A DNA stretch of 64,000 nucleotides from Jannaschia sp. M317 (GCF_025141175.1 NZ_CP081155.1:1207001-1271000); one strand, 5' to 3'. Positions 1-10,200 are shown, counted from the stretch's first letter. A program made the numbers and translations. The notes: generated by a model from the sequence alone, not told the origin.

Positions 1-570
1 TCTGTCTGGATCGGGGTTCATGCCGGGCTCGACCGGTTCGGGGCCTTTGTGTTTCTGGTCGCCTTTGCGCTGTGGCTGGGCTGGCAGCTGCGCAACGATC
101 CCGATGGCGCAGAGGTGCCCGCGACCCCGCAGGGGGTGGGCCGCACGGTGTTCCTGTTCGCGGTCGGACTGGGCGGTGTTTTGCTGGGGGCCGATCTGCT
201 GGTGCGCGGCGGTATCGGACTGGCCCGCGATTTCGGCATCGGCGAGGCGGTGATCGGCCTGACGGTCGTGGCGGTCGGCACCTCTCTGCCGGAACTCGCG
301 GCCAGCGTTGCCGCCGCCCGTGCAGGACGCGGGGATCTGGCACTGGGCAACGTGCTTGGGTCCAACGTCTTCAACCTCTTGGGGATCCTTGGGGTTACGG
401 CACTCGTTGCCCCGCTGGAGGCGTCTGCCCGATTTGCAGTGCTGGACTTGCCGTTGATGGTCGGGGCCGTCGCGGTGCTGCTCCTGATTGGCCTGCGCGG
501 ACTGATCGGGCGGTTGGCGGGCCTGGCGATGGTCGGCGGTTACGGCGCCTACGTGGCACTCATGTTCTGA
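1..570 (+). CDS. Calcium/sodium antiporter (CaCA family), C-terminal part
   Basis: The reading frame is open from the first base, so the gene begins outside the window and only about 189 C-terminal residues are present. They are strongly hydrophobic, with five or so membrane spans. The second alpha-repeat of the CaCA cation-exchanger family is clear: VAVGTSLPELAASVAAAR followed by LGNVLGSNVFNLLGILG, the ion-coordinating segments of YrbG-type exchangers. The family swaps Ca2+ for Na+ or H+ across the inner membrane. The gene ends 87 bp before the malyl-CoA lyase gene and is probably transcribed separately. The family call is secure; the ion transported is inferred. Confidence 0.85.
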   Translation, partial: SVWIGVHAGLDRFGAFVFLVAFALWLGWQLRNDPDGAEVPATPQGVGRTVFLFAVGLGGVLLGADLLVRGGIGLARDFGIGEAVIGLTVVAVGTSLPELAASVAAARAGRGDLALGNVLGSNVFNLLGILGVTALVAPLEASARFAVLDLPLMVGAVAVLLLIGLRGLIGRLAGLAMVGGYGAYVALMF

Positions 571-657
571 TGCCGCAGCGCAGCGCTTGCAATTCCAAAA
601 GACAGAATGTAGCGCCTGACACCAAAGACACGCAATTTCGTTACCCGAGGATCCGCC

Positions 658-1626
658 ATGAGCTTCCGCCCGCAACCTACGCCCCCCGCCCGCCCGAACC
701 GCTGCCAGCTTTTCGGCCCCGGTTCCAATCCCAAGCTTTTTGCCAAGATGGCGGCCAGCGCTGCGGATGTGGTGAACTTGGATCTGGAGGATTCGGTCGC
801 GCCGTCTGACAAGGATGTGGCGCGGGCAAATGTGATCGAGGCGATCAACACCGTCGATTGGGGCGGCAAGGTGGTGTCGGTGCGGATCAATTCGCTCGAC
901 ACGCCCTATTGGTATCGGGACGTGGTGGACCTGCTGGAACAGGCCGGTGACCGGCTGGATCAGATCATGATCCCCAAGGTCGGCTGCGCGGCGGATGTCT
1001 ATGCGGTCGACGCGCTGGTAACGGCCATCGAGGCCGCCAAGGGCCGGGCCAAGCGCATCGACCTGGAGGTTATCATCGAAAGCGCGGCGGGCATCGCCCA
1101 TGTCGAAGACATCGCGGCATCCTCGCCGCGTCTGGTGGCAATGTCGCTGGGGGCTGCGGATTTTGCCGCCTCCATGGGGATGCAGACCACCGGCATCGGT
1201 GGCACGCAGGAAGATTATTACATGTTGCGCGATGGGGCGCGGCATTGGTCCGACCCGTGGCATTGGGCCCAAGCCGCCATTGTCGCGGCCTGTCGGACCC
1301 ATGGTGTCCTGCCGGTGGATGGCCCGTTCGGAGACTTCTCGGACGATGAGGGCTTCCGCGCCCAGGCACGCCGGTCTGCGGTCTTGGGCATGGTCGGCAA
1401 ATGGGCCATCCACCCCAAGCAAATTGCCCTTGCCAATGAGGTGTTTACACCCTCTGACGCCGCCGTGTCCGAGGCGCGCGAAATCCTGGCCGCGATGGAG
1501 GCCGCAAAAGCGGCGGGCGAGGGGGCGACCGTCTACAAGGGCCGTCTGGTGGACATCGCCTCGATCAAGCAGGCCGAGGTCGTGGTGCGCCAGTGGGACA
1601 TGATTGAGCAAAATTCGAAGGATTAA
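658..1626 (+). CDS. mcl1: L-malyl-CoA/beta-methylmalyl-CoA lyase (HpcH/HpaI family)
   Basis: A 322-residue HpcH/HpaI-aldolase-type CoA-ester lyase. It matches the length and character of Rhodobacter Mcl1, which cleaves beta-methylmalyl-CoA to glyoxylate and propionyl-CoA, and malyl-CoA to glyoxylate and acetyl-CoA, in the ethylmalonyl-CoA pathway. Visible marks are the N-terminal CQLFGPGSNPKLF segment, the acidic metal-binding VVNLDLEDSVAP stretch near residue 40, the IIESAAGIAHVEDIA strand and MSLGAADFAASMG. The ATG start is preceded by GAGGA at good spacing. No other pathway genes are adjacent. Citrate-lyase-beta-like paralogues are the alternative, but overall similarity favours Mcl1. Confidence 0.85.
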   Translation: MSFRPQPTPPARPNRCQLFGPGSNPKLFAKMAASAADVVNLDLEDSVAPSDKDVARANVIEAINTVDWGGKVVSVRINSLDTPYWYRDVVDLLEQAGDRLDQIMIPKVGCAADVYAVDALVTAIEAAKGRAKRIDLEVIIESAAGIAHVEDIAASSPRLVAMSLGAADFAASMGMQTTGIGGTQEDYYMLRDGARHWSDPWHWAQAAIVAACRTHGVLPVDGPFGDFSDDEGFRAQARRSAVLGMVGKWAIHPKQIALANEVFTPSDAAVSEAREILAAMEAAKAAGEGATVYKGRLVDIASIKQAEVVVRQWDMIEQNSKD

Positions 1627-1644
1627 ACGTTCGGCCTGAGCCGC

Positions 1645-2892
1645 TTGCTACCCTATTCTCCGGTGACCCCTGAAACACAGAGGGATCGGGATTTGCAGAG
1701 CGGAATCATCTTTGAGTATGGCGCGCCGATCGCCCTGTTGATCGGTATGGCCTACGGCTACGGCGTGATGCGTCGCCTGCTTCCGGGAACCGACCTGGCG
1801 CCGCAGATCCTGGGTGTTCTGTTTGGCCTTGTGGCGGTGTTGCAGATGAATCTGCCGCTGGAACCGGTCGATGGGTTGATCATCGACTTGCGCAGTGTGC
1901 CCGTCGCACTGGCTGGCGCGTTCCTAGGCTTGCGCGGTATGCTGATCGCGCTTTTCATCGCCTGCGCCACACGGATTTCCATCGGGGGGGTCGGCTGGAT
2001 GGCCGGGGTGGTTGGCCTCATGCTTGCCGGGGGCGCGGGCATGCTGTGGGATCATTTGACCAGAGGTGGGGCGCAGCGGCCGTTGCGGATGATGTTCGGC
2101 CTGGCTGCGATGATGTCTTCGCACAATCTGGCGGTGTTCTTTCTGCCTGCGTCCATGGCGCTTTGGTTTCTGACGAACGCTGCTCCGTTTCTGCTGGCGC
2201 TCAATTTCCTGGTGGTGCCCGTGGTGGCCTTGCTGATGGAAAAGCAGCGAATGCTGATGATGACAGAGGGCCGCCAGAGGCGAAGCCTGGCGCGCGCGGG
2301 ACACCGCCTGTTCGACAGCCCGGAGCTGCTGGCGCAGCGCATGGCCCAGGCAGACGGCAGCGTGGATTTTCCAGGCGGTGCCGAGGTTTGGGCCCTGCGG
2401 ATGCGGCGGAGCAGTACAATCGCCACCTTTTGGGGGCCCGAGGCAGAGGGCCACGTTCTGGGCACCCTGCACAGTCGCCTTGCGGAGGTTTTGCCGACGG
2501 CTGGCATGGTCGGTCTGGTCCGGGACGATCTGATCCTGATCTGCGTTCCGCGCCAATCGGACCAGGACCGTGACGACCTGTGCCAGGCCATCAGGACGCA
2601 GGTGGGCGGGACGCCCATCAAGGTGCCCGGCATGGCTGCGGTTCCCGTTCGGTTCGGGGTTCGCCACCACATCTTTGACTGTGTGCCGACGCTGCCCGTG
2701 GCAATGGAGCGTCTCGACAAGGGGCGTGGACGCATCTGGCGGCGCAAGGCGCACCTGATGACCGGAATCGAAGGCCTGCATGCCATGCCCGAACGGGTGG
2801 AACCAGGAACCGGCAGGTTATTCCATATCGCAGATCGTCTCCTTGAATCGGAACCCGCGCGGCAGGGCGCGAATGGGTCCGACACGGTCTGA
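1645..2892 (+). CDS. Membrane sensor-like protein: LytS/YhcK-type 5TM domain plus degenerate GGDEF-like region
   Basis: A protein of about 415 residues. Roughly residues 20-200 form five or six hydrophobic spans with a conserved-looking turn (IIDLRSVPVALAGAFLGLRG) like the 5TMR LytS-YhcK sensor domain. The cytoplasmic C-terminal half (about 220-390) has the strand/helix rhythm of a diguanylate-cyclase domain but no GG[D/E]EF motif, so it is presumably not catalytic. The first possible start is TTG at 1645, weakly supported; the ATG at residue 35 would remove part of the first span. It lies 19 bp after mcl1 and 72 bp before accA. Function unknown; a ligand-sensing regulatory role is an inference from architecture. 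Confidence 0.6.
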   Translation: MLPYSPVTPETQRDRDLQSGIIFEYGAPIALLIGMAYGYGVMRRLLPGTDLAPQILGVLFGLVAVLQMNLPLEPVDGLIIDLRSVPVALAGAFLGLRGMLIALFIACATRISIGGVGWMAGVVGLMLAGGAGMLWDHLTRGGAQRPLRMMFGLAAMMSSHNLAVFFLPASMALWFLTNAAPFLLALNFLVVPVVALLMEKQRMLMMTEGRQRRSLARAGHRLFDSPELLAQRMAQADGSVDFPGGAEVWALRMRRSSTIATFWGPEAEGHVLGTLHSRLAEVLPTAGMVGLVRDDLILICVPRQSDQDRDDLCQAIRTQVGGTPIKVPGMAAVPVRFGVRHHIFDCVPTLPVAMERLDKGRGRIWRRKAHLMTGIEGLHAMPERVEPGTGRLFHIADRLLESEPARQGANGSDTV

Positions 2893-2964
2893 TCCCGCTT
2901 CGGGTGCATTGCATCACTGCTCGGCGCGCTCCATATGGGTGCGAAACCGGCAGGGACTTGGGCA

Positions 2965-3927
2965 ATGACGCAGTATCTGGATTTCGAAAAGCCGCTCTCC
3001 GAGATCGAGGGCAAAGCCGAAGAGCTTCGGGCCATGGCGCGGGCCGACGACAAGATGGATGTCGAGAAGGAAGCCGCCGCGTTGGATCGCAAGGCGGGCG
3101 ACATGCTGACCCAGCTCTACCGTGGGCTTTCGCCCTGGCAGAAAGCCCAGGTCGCGCGCCACGGCGATCGGCCCCACTGCAAGGACTATATCGAGGCGCT
3201 GTTCACCGATTACACGCCGCTGGCCGGGGATCGGAACTTTGCCGATGATCACGCCGTCATGGGCGGGTTGGGGCGGATCGGCGACACGCCGATCATGGTG
3301 ATCGGCCATGAAAAGGGCAACGACACCCGCACCCGGATCGAGCGGAACTTTGGCATGGCCCGGCCCGAAGGCTATCGCAAGGCGATCCGCCTGATGCAGA
3401 TGGCCGACCGCTTTGGCCTGCCGGTCGTGACATTGGTCGACACCCCCGGTGCCTATCCCGGCAAGGGTGCGGAGGAGCGGGGCCAGTCAGAGGCCATCGC
3501 CCGCGCCACCCAGGCCTGTCTGCGCCTGGGCGTGCCGCTGGTCAGCGTCATCATCGGCGAAGGCGGCTCTGGCGGGGCCGTGGCCTTCGCGACCGCGAAC
3601 CGGGTCGCGATGCTGGAACACTCGATCTATTCGGTGATTTCGCCCGAGGGCTGTGCCTCGATCCTTTGGAAGGACTCCGAAAAGATGCGCGAAGCGGCCG
3701 AGGCGCTGCGCCTGACCGCGCAGGACCTGCAGAAACTGGGTGTGATTGACCGGATCGTGTCCGAACCCATCGGTGGGGCCCATCGGGATCGCAAGGCGGC
3801 CATCGCGTCGGTCGGGCAGGCGATCACCGCGATGCTGGGCGAATTCGCAGACAAGGATGCCGCATCCCTACGTCAGCAGCGCCGGACGAAATACCTGTCG
3901 ATGGGGTCCAAGGGCCTGGCCGCCTGA
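2965..3927 (+). CDS. accA: Acetyl-CoA carboxylase carboxyltransferase subunit alpha
   Basis: 320 residues, the normal AccA length. With AccD it transfers the carboxyl group from carboxybiotin to acetyl-CoA, giving malonyl-CoA, the first committed step of fatty acid synthesis. The crotonase-fold landmarks are present: [18 protein letters not shown] at about residue 157 and [18 protein letters not shown] with its oxyanion-hole glycines at about 196. I chose the ATG at 2965 ([11 protein letters not shown], the conserved AccA N-terminus) rather than the in-frame ATG ten codons upstream at 2935. It stands alone; accD and the biotin subunits are not nearby, as is common in alphaproteobacteria. Confidence 0.97.
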   Translation: MTQYLDFEKPLSEIEGKAEELRAMARADDKMDVEKEAAALDRKAGDMLTQLYRGLSPWQKAQVARHGDRPHCKDYIEALFTDYTPLAGDRNFADDHAVMGGLGRIGDTPIMVIGHEKGNDTRTRIERNFGMARPEGYRKAIRLMQMADRFGLPVVTLVDTPGAYPGKGAEERGQSEAIARATQACLRLGVPLVSVIIGEGGSGGAVAFATANRVAMLEHSIYSVISPEGCASILWKDSEKMREAAEALRLTAQDLQKLGVIDRIVSEPIGGAHRDRKAAIASVGQAITAMLGEFADKDAASLRQQRRTKYLSMGSKGLAA

Positions 3928-3930
3928 TCC

Positions 3931-4164
3931 CTATTCGCGGCGGTAGACGCCTTCGGGCAGGTCCAGCGCGACCAGCAGGTCGTGGACCTGTCCCATGGTC
4001 AGGGTGATCTGCACCGTTTCATCGCTGCGGGGGTCGACCTGAGACAGGGTGATGCATTCCTCGAAGGCAGACACGATGACGTCCTCCGCCGGGGGACGGG
4101 TGTCGTCGCCTTCGTCGACCAGGGTGACGACTGTGGCGTCGAATTCGTGCTCGATGGAAAACAT
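3931..4164 (-). CDS. Small acidic conserved hypothetical protein
   Basis: 77 residues, acidic, with no membrane segment and no domain I can name. A good ribosome-binding site (AAAGGA, about 7 nt before the ATG) supports it as a real gene. It is convergent with accA, the two stop codons being separated by 3 bp. The C-terminus (VHDLLVALDLPEGVYRRE) is amphipathic. Function unknown. Confidence 0.6.
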   Translation of the reverse strand: MFSIEHEFDATVVTLVDEGDDTRPPAEDVIVSAFEECITLSQVDPRSDETVQITLTMGQVHDLLVALDLPEGVYRRE

Positions 4165-4262
4165 GTCGTGATCCTTTGACTGCTGCGCACGGCTGGTCCT
4201 GACATTCGCGCAGCCCGGCCTATAACCTGTTCTGACGGTAGAAAACGATGGGAAGGAAATCC

Positions 4263-4970
4263 ATGCGTTCTGTGATCATGGCCGCAGTTTGCGGCCTGGC
4301 CCTGGCCGGGTGCCAGGTCGCCCCGGTAGAGACCGCGCCTGCGCCCACGCCGCGCAGCACATCGCCCGCCCCCGTCGGTGGGTCCGTCGCCGTTACGAAT
4401 TTCCGCGCGGCCGTCGCGCGGGTGGAACCGGCGGCAGAAACGCTGTGCCGGTCGCGGACCCAGGGGATCAATTGCGATTTCCTGATCCAGGTCGACCCCG
4501 ACCCGCGCAAACCCGCCAACGCCTTTCAGTCGCTGGACCGCAGCGGGCGGCCCGTCCTGACCTTTACCCAGGCCCTGATTGCGGACGCCCGCAATGTCGA
4601 TGAGATCGCCTTTGTTCTGGGCCACGAAAGCGCCCACCACATCGAACAGCACATCGCCCGCCAACGCCAATCCGCCGTGGCCGGGGCCGTCGTCGGCGGG
4701 CTGATCGGGACGGTGATCGGGGCCGATGCCTCGACCGTGGATGCCATCAGCCGCACCGGGGCCACCATCGGCGCGCGGCGGTTTTCCAAGGATCATGAGT
4801 TGGAGGCCGACGCGCTGGGCACGATCATCACCGCGCGGGCCGGGTTCAACCCGGTGCGCGGGGCGGCCTTTTTCACGCGTATTCCCGACCCGGGCGACCG
4901 GTTCCTGGGCACGCATCCGCCCAACGCCGACCGTATCGCGACGGTGCAGCGGGTGGCCTCCGGTCTCTGA
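4263..4970 (+). CDS. M48-family metalloprotease, lipoprotein
   Basis: 235 residues beginning with a lipoprotein signal whose lipobox LALAGC puts the acylated cysteine at residue 17. The zinc-protease motif HESAH (HExxH, about residues 121-125) lies in LGHESAHHIEQH, and the third metal ligand is probably the Glu of HELEADALG further on. This is the Peptidase_M48 (Oma1/LoiP/BepA-like) family, which degrades or remodels misfolded envelope proteins. The start at 4263 is chosen over an ATG five codons upstream because GGAAGGA lies just before it and the signal peptide then starts correctly. Between the signal and the protease domain is a short Pro/Ala-rich linker. Confidence 0.88.
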   Translation: MRSVIMAAVCGLALAGCQVAPVETAPAPTPRSTSPAPVGGSVAVTNFRAAVARVEPAAETLCRSRTQGINCDFLIQVDPDPRKPANAFQSLDRSGRPVLTFTQALIADARNVDEIAFVLGHESAHHIEQHIARQRQSAVAGAVVGGLIGTVIGADASTVDAISRTGATIGARRFSKDHELEADALGTIITARAGFNPVRGAAFFTRIPDPGDRFLGTHPPNADRIATVQRVASGL

Positions 4971-5018
4971 CCGGATCGTGATTGGCGCGCGGTGGGGTGG
5001 ACGGATAGGTCCGGGGAC

Positions 5019-5807
5019 ATGCGACTGATCCTGCTTTTGTTTCTCGCCCTCTCGGCCCTGACTGCGCCGCCCGCCGTTGCCTGCACCGGGGCCGAGGAAT
5101 GCCCGCTGGGCGAGCGTGCCTATCACGTGCGTGAGCCCGACGGCTGGGACGGGCGCAGCCCGTTGCCGGTCATGCTGCATTTCCACGGCTGGGGCCGTCA
5201 GGGCGAAACCATCATGGGGCACCCGCGCATCGCAGGGGCCACGGTCCCGCGCGGGGTTTTGCTGGTGGCCCCGGATGGGCTGGGCCGGTCCTGGGATTTC
5301 CGCCGCGCAGGCAGCCGGGACACGCCCTTTGCGCGGGCCGTTCTGGCGGATGTCGCCCGCCGTTATCCGACCGCAGGCCAGCCGTTGATCGTTTCGGGCT
5401 ACAGCTGGGGGGCGTTGATGGCCGCCCGTTTCGCCTGTGAGGGCGAGGCGGACATCGCCGCGCTTCTGCTGGTGTCCGGCGCGTTCCCGCCCTCCGTCTC
5501 CTGCGATGCCGCGCCGGTGCCCGCGCGTGTCAGTCACGTGCACGGGCTGACGGATGGCGTTCTGGATTTCCCCTATGGTCCGGGCGGCGAGGATACCCAC
5601 GCCGTCGCCCTGTGGCGCGCCCGGATGGGGTGTGACGCCCCCGAGGCACGGCGCTTTGACTGGCAGGCGGTCAGCTGGCTGACCCATGATCGCCGCGAAT
5701 GGGACTGCGCAGGCGGGCGCGTCACGATGGACATCCATCCGGCCAGCCACCTGATCCCGCGCGGTTGGTTCGCGCAGGTCCTGGACGAGGTCCTGGACGC
5801 CCGCTGA
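5019..5807 (+). CDS. Exported alpha/beta-hydrolase, poly(3-hydroxybutyrate)-depolymerase-like
   Basis: 262 residues with a Sec signal peptide (MRLILLLFLALSALTAPP, cleavage near AVA-C). The nucleophile elbow GYSWGALMA fits GxSxG, and an oxyanion-side segment MLHFHGWGRQGE precedes it, as in the esterase/PHB-depolymerase-like LpqC group. A C-terminal histidine in HPASHLIPRGW is the likely catalytic His. The signal peptide suggests a periplasmic esterase; the substrate cannot be read from sequence. The ATG at 5019 is preferred over an upstream in-frame ATG (4992) because it starts directly with the signal peptide. Confidence 0.75.
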   Translation: MRLILLLFLALSALTAPPAVACTGAEECPLGERAYHVREPDGWDGRSPLPVMLHFHGWGRQGETIMGHPRIAGATVPRGVLLVAPDGLGRSWDFRRAGSRDTPFARAVLADVARRYPTAGQPLIVSGYSWGALMAARFACEGEADIAALLLVSGAFPPSVSCDAAPVPARVSHVHGLTDGVLDFPYGPGGEDTHAVALWRARMGCDAPEARRFDWQAVSWLTHDRREWDCAGGRVTMDIHPASHLIPRGWFAQVLDEVLDAR

Positions 5808-5880
5808 CCGCTTGCGCCAGATCAAGGCGCGGCCCTTATCTGGTCGCTACCTTCCGGGGGCACAGTCTCAGGAGGATCCG

Positions 5881-6153
5881 ATGACCCGACCACACCCGAT
5901 GGGCGACGCACGCAAGCATCTCATGCTGCTGCGGACCATGGCGGCGCAGACCGGCGCGGATACCGTTCTGGCCTTTGACGAAGGTACGCTCGACGCCGAT
6001 GGCTGGAACAGCGCGATCACCCGCTGCCGCAACTGCGACTGGGCCCAAGGCTGCCGCGACTGGCTGGCCGATGCCTCTGCGGAATATCCGCGCGAGGTCC
6101 CAAAGGCCTGTGCGAATTCAGACATGTTGCGCGGACTGCGGTTGCCGGGGTGA
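5881..6153 (+). CDS. DUF6455 family protein
   Basis: 90 residues with a strong Shine-Dalgarno (AGGAGGA) before the ATG at 5881, which rules out the upstream in-frame codon. The paired-cysteine segment TRCRNCDWAQGCRDWL and the conserved C-terminal CANSDMLRGL region match the DUF6455 family, common in Rhodobacteraceae. The cysteines could bind a metal, but the role is unknown. Confidence 0.75.
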   Translation: MTRPHPMGDARKHLMLLRTMAAQTGADTVLAFDEGTLDADGWNSAITRCRNCDWAQGCRDWLADASAEYPREVPKACANSDMLRGLRLPG

Positions 6154-6156
6154 CCG

Positions 6157-6738
6157 CTAGTCATCCGAGGGTGAATGATCGACTCCAAAAATCGAATGAT
6201 CTGCATCCGCGCGCAGGGCCACAAAGTCGTCGAACGTCATCTCTTCTACAAACTGATCGGTGAGAATGAACATGATGGTTCCGGGACGTCGGCGGGACTC
6301 AAGATGGATCAGCTCAAACCGGAAACGTTCGGCGGCATCGCCTCTGACGTCGAAAAACCAGACGCATGACAAGGCTCCGTCCAGTGGCGCAGCCGTAGGA
6401 GCGTCGAAGTTCAGGTTCACCTGGAATTCAAACTGCTGCTGCTGATCCGTCAGTTGACGCGGCTGGTCGTCAGGCAGAAGGAATGTGACATAAACCGTGC
6501 TTTCCCCGCCCATGAAAGCACCGCGCGTGGGACGACAGCCGATGTGCCGGTTCGGTTGACCGCGCCCCGCTTCGTTCGAGGCAAATATGGAAAGCGTCCG
6601 GTAGGCGTAACTTCCTTGCTGCAGTTGTACGGAATAGCGGTCGCTGACAGGCCAGAAAGTAATTGCGAATGTCAGGATTGCGGCCAGGGCCGCAAGAGCG
6701 GCCAAGATCCCGCCCCCGGCTTTCGCAAGCGTCGTCAC
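6157..6738 (-). CDS. Hypothetical single-span membrane protein
   Basis: About 193 residues from the GTG at 6738; an alternative TTG at 6759 would overlap the rimO stop codon. There is one N-terminal membrane span (GGGILAALAALAAILTFAI), followed by a soluble, probably periplasmic domain rich in beta strands and Gln (LTDQQQQFEFQVNLNF). It follows rimO immediately, so it is probably co-transcribed. No family recognised. The start codon is uncertain because neither candidate has a strong ribosome-binding site. Confidence 0.6.
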   Translation of the reverse strand: MTTLAKAGGGILAALAALAAILTFAITFWPVSDRYSVQLQQGSYAYRTLSIFASNEAGRGQPNRHIGCRPTRGAFMGGESTVYVTFLLPDDQPRQLTDQQQQFEFQVNLNFDAPTAAPLDGALSCVWFFDVRGDAAERFRFELIHLESRRRPGTIMFILTDQFVEEMTFDDFVALRADADHSIFGVDHSPSDD

Positions 6739-6751
6739 GGATGGAGTCCGA

Positions 6752-8119
6752 TCAGACAATCCGCCCCCAGAGATCGTATTCCGATGCCTCGTCGACCTCC
6801 ACCGTGACGATGTCCCCCGGGGCGAGCGTATCGAAGCCTTCGTCGATGAACAGGTTGCCGTCGATTTCCGGCGCGTCGGCCTTGGTGCGGCAGGTTGCGC
6901 CCTCGGCGTCGATCGCATCCACGATGACGTCCTGCCGCGTGCCGACCTTTGCGGCCAGCTTGGCGGCGGAAATGGCCTGCGCCTTTTCCATGAACCGCTC
7001 GAACCGCTCTGCCTTGACCTCCGCGGGGACATGATCGGGCAGGGTGTTGGACCGGGCTCCGGCGACGTTTTCATATTGAAACGCGCCGACACGATCCAGC
7101 TGCGCCTCGTCCAGCCAGTCGAGCAGCGTTTCGAACTCCGCCTCCGTCTCGCCCGGGTAGCCGACGATGAAGGTCGAGCGGAGCGCGATGTCCGGGCAGA
7201 TGTCCCGCCATTCCGCAATGCGGTCCAGCGTCTTTTCGGCGGCAGCCGGGCGCGCCATGCGGCGCAACGTGTCCGGATGGGCGTGCTGAAACGGCACGTC
7301 CAGATAGGGCAGCACTAGACCCTCGGCCATGAGCGGGACGAGGTCACGCACAAAGGGGTAGGGGTAGACGTAGTGCAGCCGCACCCAGGCCCCGAGCGCC
7401 CCCAGCCCGCGCGACAGCTCGACGATTTCCTGGCCCGCAGCCTTGCTGCGATCCTTCCAGTCGGTGCCATAGGCAGAGGTATCCTGGCTGATCACCAGCA
7501 GTTCGCGCACCCCGGCCTCGACCAGTTTCTCGGCCTCGCGCAGCACCGCCTTCTGCGGGCGCGACACCAGCCGCCCGCGCATGTCGGGGATGATGCAGAA
7601 CTTGCATTTGTGGTTACACCCCTCGGCGATCTTCAGATAGCTGAAGTGGCGCGGCGTCAGGCTGACGCCGGACGCGGGCAGCAGGTCGACGAAGGGATCG
7701 GGTGCGGGCGGCACCGCCTGATGGACGGCGTCCAGCACCTGTTCGTATTGATGCGGACCGGTGACGGCCAGAACCTTGGGGTGGGCACCGGTAATATACT
7801 CCGGCTCCGCGCCCAGGCAGCCGGTGACGATGACGCGGCCGTTTTCGCGCAGGGCCTCGCCGATGGCGTCCAGGCTTTCGGCCTTGGCTGAATCCAGGAA
7901 CCCGCAGGTGTTGACGATGACGGCTTCGGCGCCGGCATAATCTGGGCTGATGGCATAGCCTTCGGCGCGCAACCGGGTCAGGATGCGTTCACTGTCGACC
8001 AGCGCCTTGGGACATCCGAGCGACACCATCCCGATCCGGGGCTGGCCCGGTCGGGCGTCGGTGGGCAGCACGGCGCGAGGGGCCAGATCGGGGCGGAGGT
8101 CGGGCGGGTTCTGGGACAT
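6752..8119 (-). CDS. rimO: Ribosomal protein S12 methylthiotransferase
   Basis: 455 residues. RimO is a radical-SAM enzyme that methylthiolates the conserved aspartate of ribosomal protein S12. The N-terminal UPF0004 domain carries the auxiliary-cluster cysteines, the first in [17 protein letters not shown]. The radical-SAM motif is CNHKCKFC (CX3CX2C), and a C-terminal TRAM domain follows. S12 specificity rather than tRNA (MiaB) is indicated by the SLGCPK signature and the overall RimO pattern. I prefer the ATG at 8119 (MSQNPPDL); a GTG three codons upstream is possible. Confidence 0.95.
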   Translation of the reverse strand: MSQNPPDLRPDLAPRAVLPTDARPGQPRIGMVSLGCPKALVDSERILTRLRAEGYAISPDYAGAEAVIVNTCGFLDSAKAESLDAIGEALRENGRVIVTGCLGAEPEYITGAHPKVLAVTGPHQYEQVLDAVHQAVPPAPDPFVDLLPASGVSLTPRHFSYLKIAEGCNHKCKFCIIPDMRGRLVSRPQKAVLREAEKLVEAGVRELLVISQDTSAYGTDWKDRSKAAGQEIVELSRGLGALGAWVRLHYVYPYPFVRDLVPLMAEGLVLPYLDVPFQHAHPDTLRRMARPAAAEKTLDRIAEWRDICPDIALRSTFIVGYPGETEAEFETLLDWLDEAQLDRVGAFQYENVAGARSNTLPDHVPAEVKAERFERFMEKAQAISAAKLAAKVGTRQDVIVDAIDAEGATCRTKADAPEIDGNLFIDEGFDTLAPGDIVTVEVDEASEYDLWGRIV

Positions 8120-8214
8120 GCCGCCCACATAGGCCGCACAGCCCCCACACGGAAGCCCTTGCAGCCCGCGCCCGCGCGATTCATCGTGGCGCGACGTTTA
8201 CCCGGAGGTCCCGT

Positions 8215-10200
8215 ATGAGGTGGCTCATTCGCATTTCCTTGACCTTGGTTGCCTTGGTCTTGGTGGCCGTGGTGGCCCTGCTGCTGGTCCCGACAGAGCG
8301 GATCGCCCAGTTGGCCGCCGACCGGTTCGAGGCGTCTACGGGGCGCGCCCTGACCATCGACGGTGGTCTGCGCGCGACGCTTTGGCCGCGCCTGGGTGTT
8401 CACGCCGAAGGGGTGGAAATCGCGAATGCCGCCTGGTCCGACGCGGGCCCGCTGTTGCGCGCCGACAGTCTGGAAATCGGGGTGACCGCGGCCGCCCTCT
8501 TGGGGGGCGCCCTGGAGGTCGAGACCCTGGAGGCCAGGGGCGCAAGGATCCTGCTGGAACGCCGCGCCGACGGCACCGGAAACTGGGAATTCGGCACGGC
8601 CCAGGGTGCGGCACGTGGCCCGGGCGGGGCAGGGGCGGCCCCGGCCCTGACCGTCGCGCGCGCCGTGCTGACCGGGGCGGAGGTCACCTATGTCGACCGC
8701 GCCGAAGGCACCCGGTGGGAGCTGCGCGCCCTGGACGTGTCGACGTCCATCGCGGATCTGTCGCAACCCGTGGAAGTGACCGCATCGGCCCTTTTGGGCG
8801 GCGTCGCCCTGAACGCTGACGTCACGGTCGAAAACCTGCTCGCGCTCAGCGAGGGTGAATTGACGGGCCTGACGGGCACCTTGTCGTCGGGGGCGACGAC
8901 CGTTTCGCTGGACGGGCGCGCCGATCTGGATCCACTGTCCTTCGAAGGGCGCATCGACGCGCAAAGTACGGATCGCTTTGCCCTGCTGGCGGCGTTGGAT
9001 ATCCCGCAGCCGGATCTGCCTGCGGGTCTGGGTGCCGAACGGATCGCGCTTGCCTCCGGCCTGACACTGGCCCCTGCCGGTAGCCTGCATCTGCGCGGGA
9101 TGGAGTTGTCGCTGGACGGAAACGTCCTGACCGGTGCCATGGATGTCGCGCCCGGCGCGGACCGGCCCCGCATCACCGCCACGCTCGCGGCCCCCGCGCT
9201 GGACCTGACCGGCCTGAGCCGCAAGGGACAGGGCGGTGAGACGGCGCTGGTGGCCGAAACCGGCTGGGGGCGAGAGGTGATCGACGTCTCCGGCCTGTTC
9301 GCGGCGGATGCGCAGGTCAGTTTTACCTCCGGCCCGATCACGCTGGGCGACGCGCGGCTGGACCAGGCTGGCATCGGTATCGTTCTGGACCAGGGTCGCG
9401 CGGTCGTCACCCTGCGCCCGGTCGTGGCCTATGGGGGTACGGTTACGGGGGACATCGTGATCAACGGGCGGGGCGGGCTGTCGTCGCGGGCGACGCTGGA
9501 CCTGTCTGGCCTGCAGATGCAGCCTTTTCTGACGGAATTCGTGGACTTCGACCGGCTTGTCGGTCAGGCCGATCTGTCCGTGAACCTGCTGGGCGTCGGA
9601 AACACCACGCAGGCCCTGATGGACAGCCTGGATGGCGATCTGTCGTTCCGCCTGGGTCGGGGGGAAATCCTGGGGCTGGATGTCGGCGGCATGATCCGCA
9701 ACCTGGACGCGAATTTCCGGGGCGAGGGGCAGAAAACGATCTTCGACGGGCTGTCGGGCCGTTTTGCGGTGACCGACGGCGTGGCGCGGGGGGATGACCT
9801 GTCGTTACAGGCCCCTTTGCTGGCCGCGACCGGCGCGGGGCAGGTCGATCTGGGGGCGCGGACGCTGGATTATCGCCTGCTGCCCACGCTGCGCCGCGAC
9901 GCCGAAAGCGACGGCATCTCGGTCCCGATCCTGATCACCGGCCCCTGGTCCGATCCCCGCATTCGCCCGGATCTGGAATACCTCGCAAAGCAGCGGTTGG
10001 AGATCGAGCGCGCCGAGCTGGAGGCCCGCGCCCGTGCCGAGGCCGACGCCGCCCGCGCCCGCGCAGAGGAGGCGACGCGCCAAAAGCTTGCCGAAGAGCT
10101 GGAGGTCGCGCCCGAGGTTCTGACCGATCGAGGTGCCGTCGAGGACGCGATCAAGGAGCGGGTCGAGGAACAGTTGCTGGACCTGCTGCTCAACCGCTAG
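8215..10200 (+). CDS. AsmA-family envelope protein
   Basis: 661 residues. An N-terminal membrane anchor ([18 protein letters not shown]) is followed by the AsmA N-terminal domain (about 30-200: [20 protein letters not shown]) and a C-terminal AsmA_2-like beta-rich domain. The last ~70 residues are a charged, Ala/Glu/Arg-rich coiled coil ([17 protein letters not shown]). AsmA-like proteins are inner-membrane-anchored, extend into the periplasm and are linked to lipid transport to the outer membrane. A good ribosome-binding site (CGGAGG) precedes the ATG. The next genes, psd and pssA, make phospholipids, which fits a lipid role though it may be coincidence. Confidence 0.85.
   Translation: MRWLIRISLTLVALVLVAVVALLLVPTERIAQLAADRFEASTGRALTIDGGLRATLWPRLGVHAEGVEIANAAWSDAGPLLRADSLEIGVTAAALLGGALEVETLEARGARILLERRADGTGNWEFGTAQGAARGPGGAGAAPALTVARAVLTGAEVTYVDRAEGTRWELRALDVSTSIADLSQPVEVTASALLGGVALNADVTVENLLALSEGELTGLTGTLSSGATTVSLDGRADLDPLSFEGRIDAQSTDRFALLAALDIPQPDLPAGLGAERIALASGLTLAPAGSLHLRGMELSLDGNVLTGAMDVAPGADRPRITATLAAPALDLTGLSRKGQGGETALVAETGWGREVIDVSGLFAADAQVSFTSGPITLGDARLDQAGIGIVLDQGRAVVTLRPVVAYGGTVTGDIVINGRGGLSSRATLDLSGLQMQPFLTEFVDFDRLVGQADLSVNLLGVGNTTQALMDSLDGDLSFRLGRGEILGLDVGGMIRNLDANFRGEGQKTIFDGLSGRFAVTDGVARGDDLSLQAPLLAATGAGQVDLGARTLDYRLLPTLRRDAESDGISVPILITGPWSDPRIRPDLEYLAKQRLEIERAELEARARAEADAARARAEEATRQKLAEELEVAPEVLTDRGAVEDAIKERVEEQLLDLLLNR

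Noticed and set aside
3999..5825. 608-codon open frame on the minus strand over the M48 and hydrolase genes
   Set aside because: No domain, low complexity, and it overlaps two genes with signal peptides and catalytic motifs.
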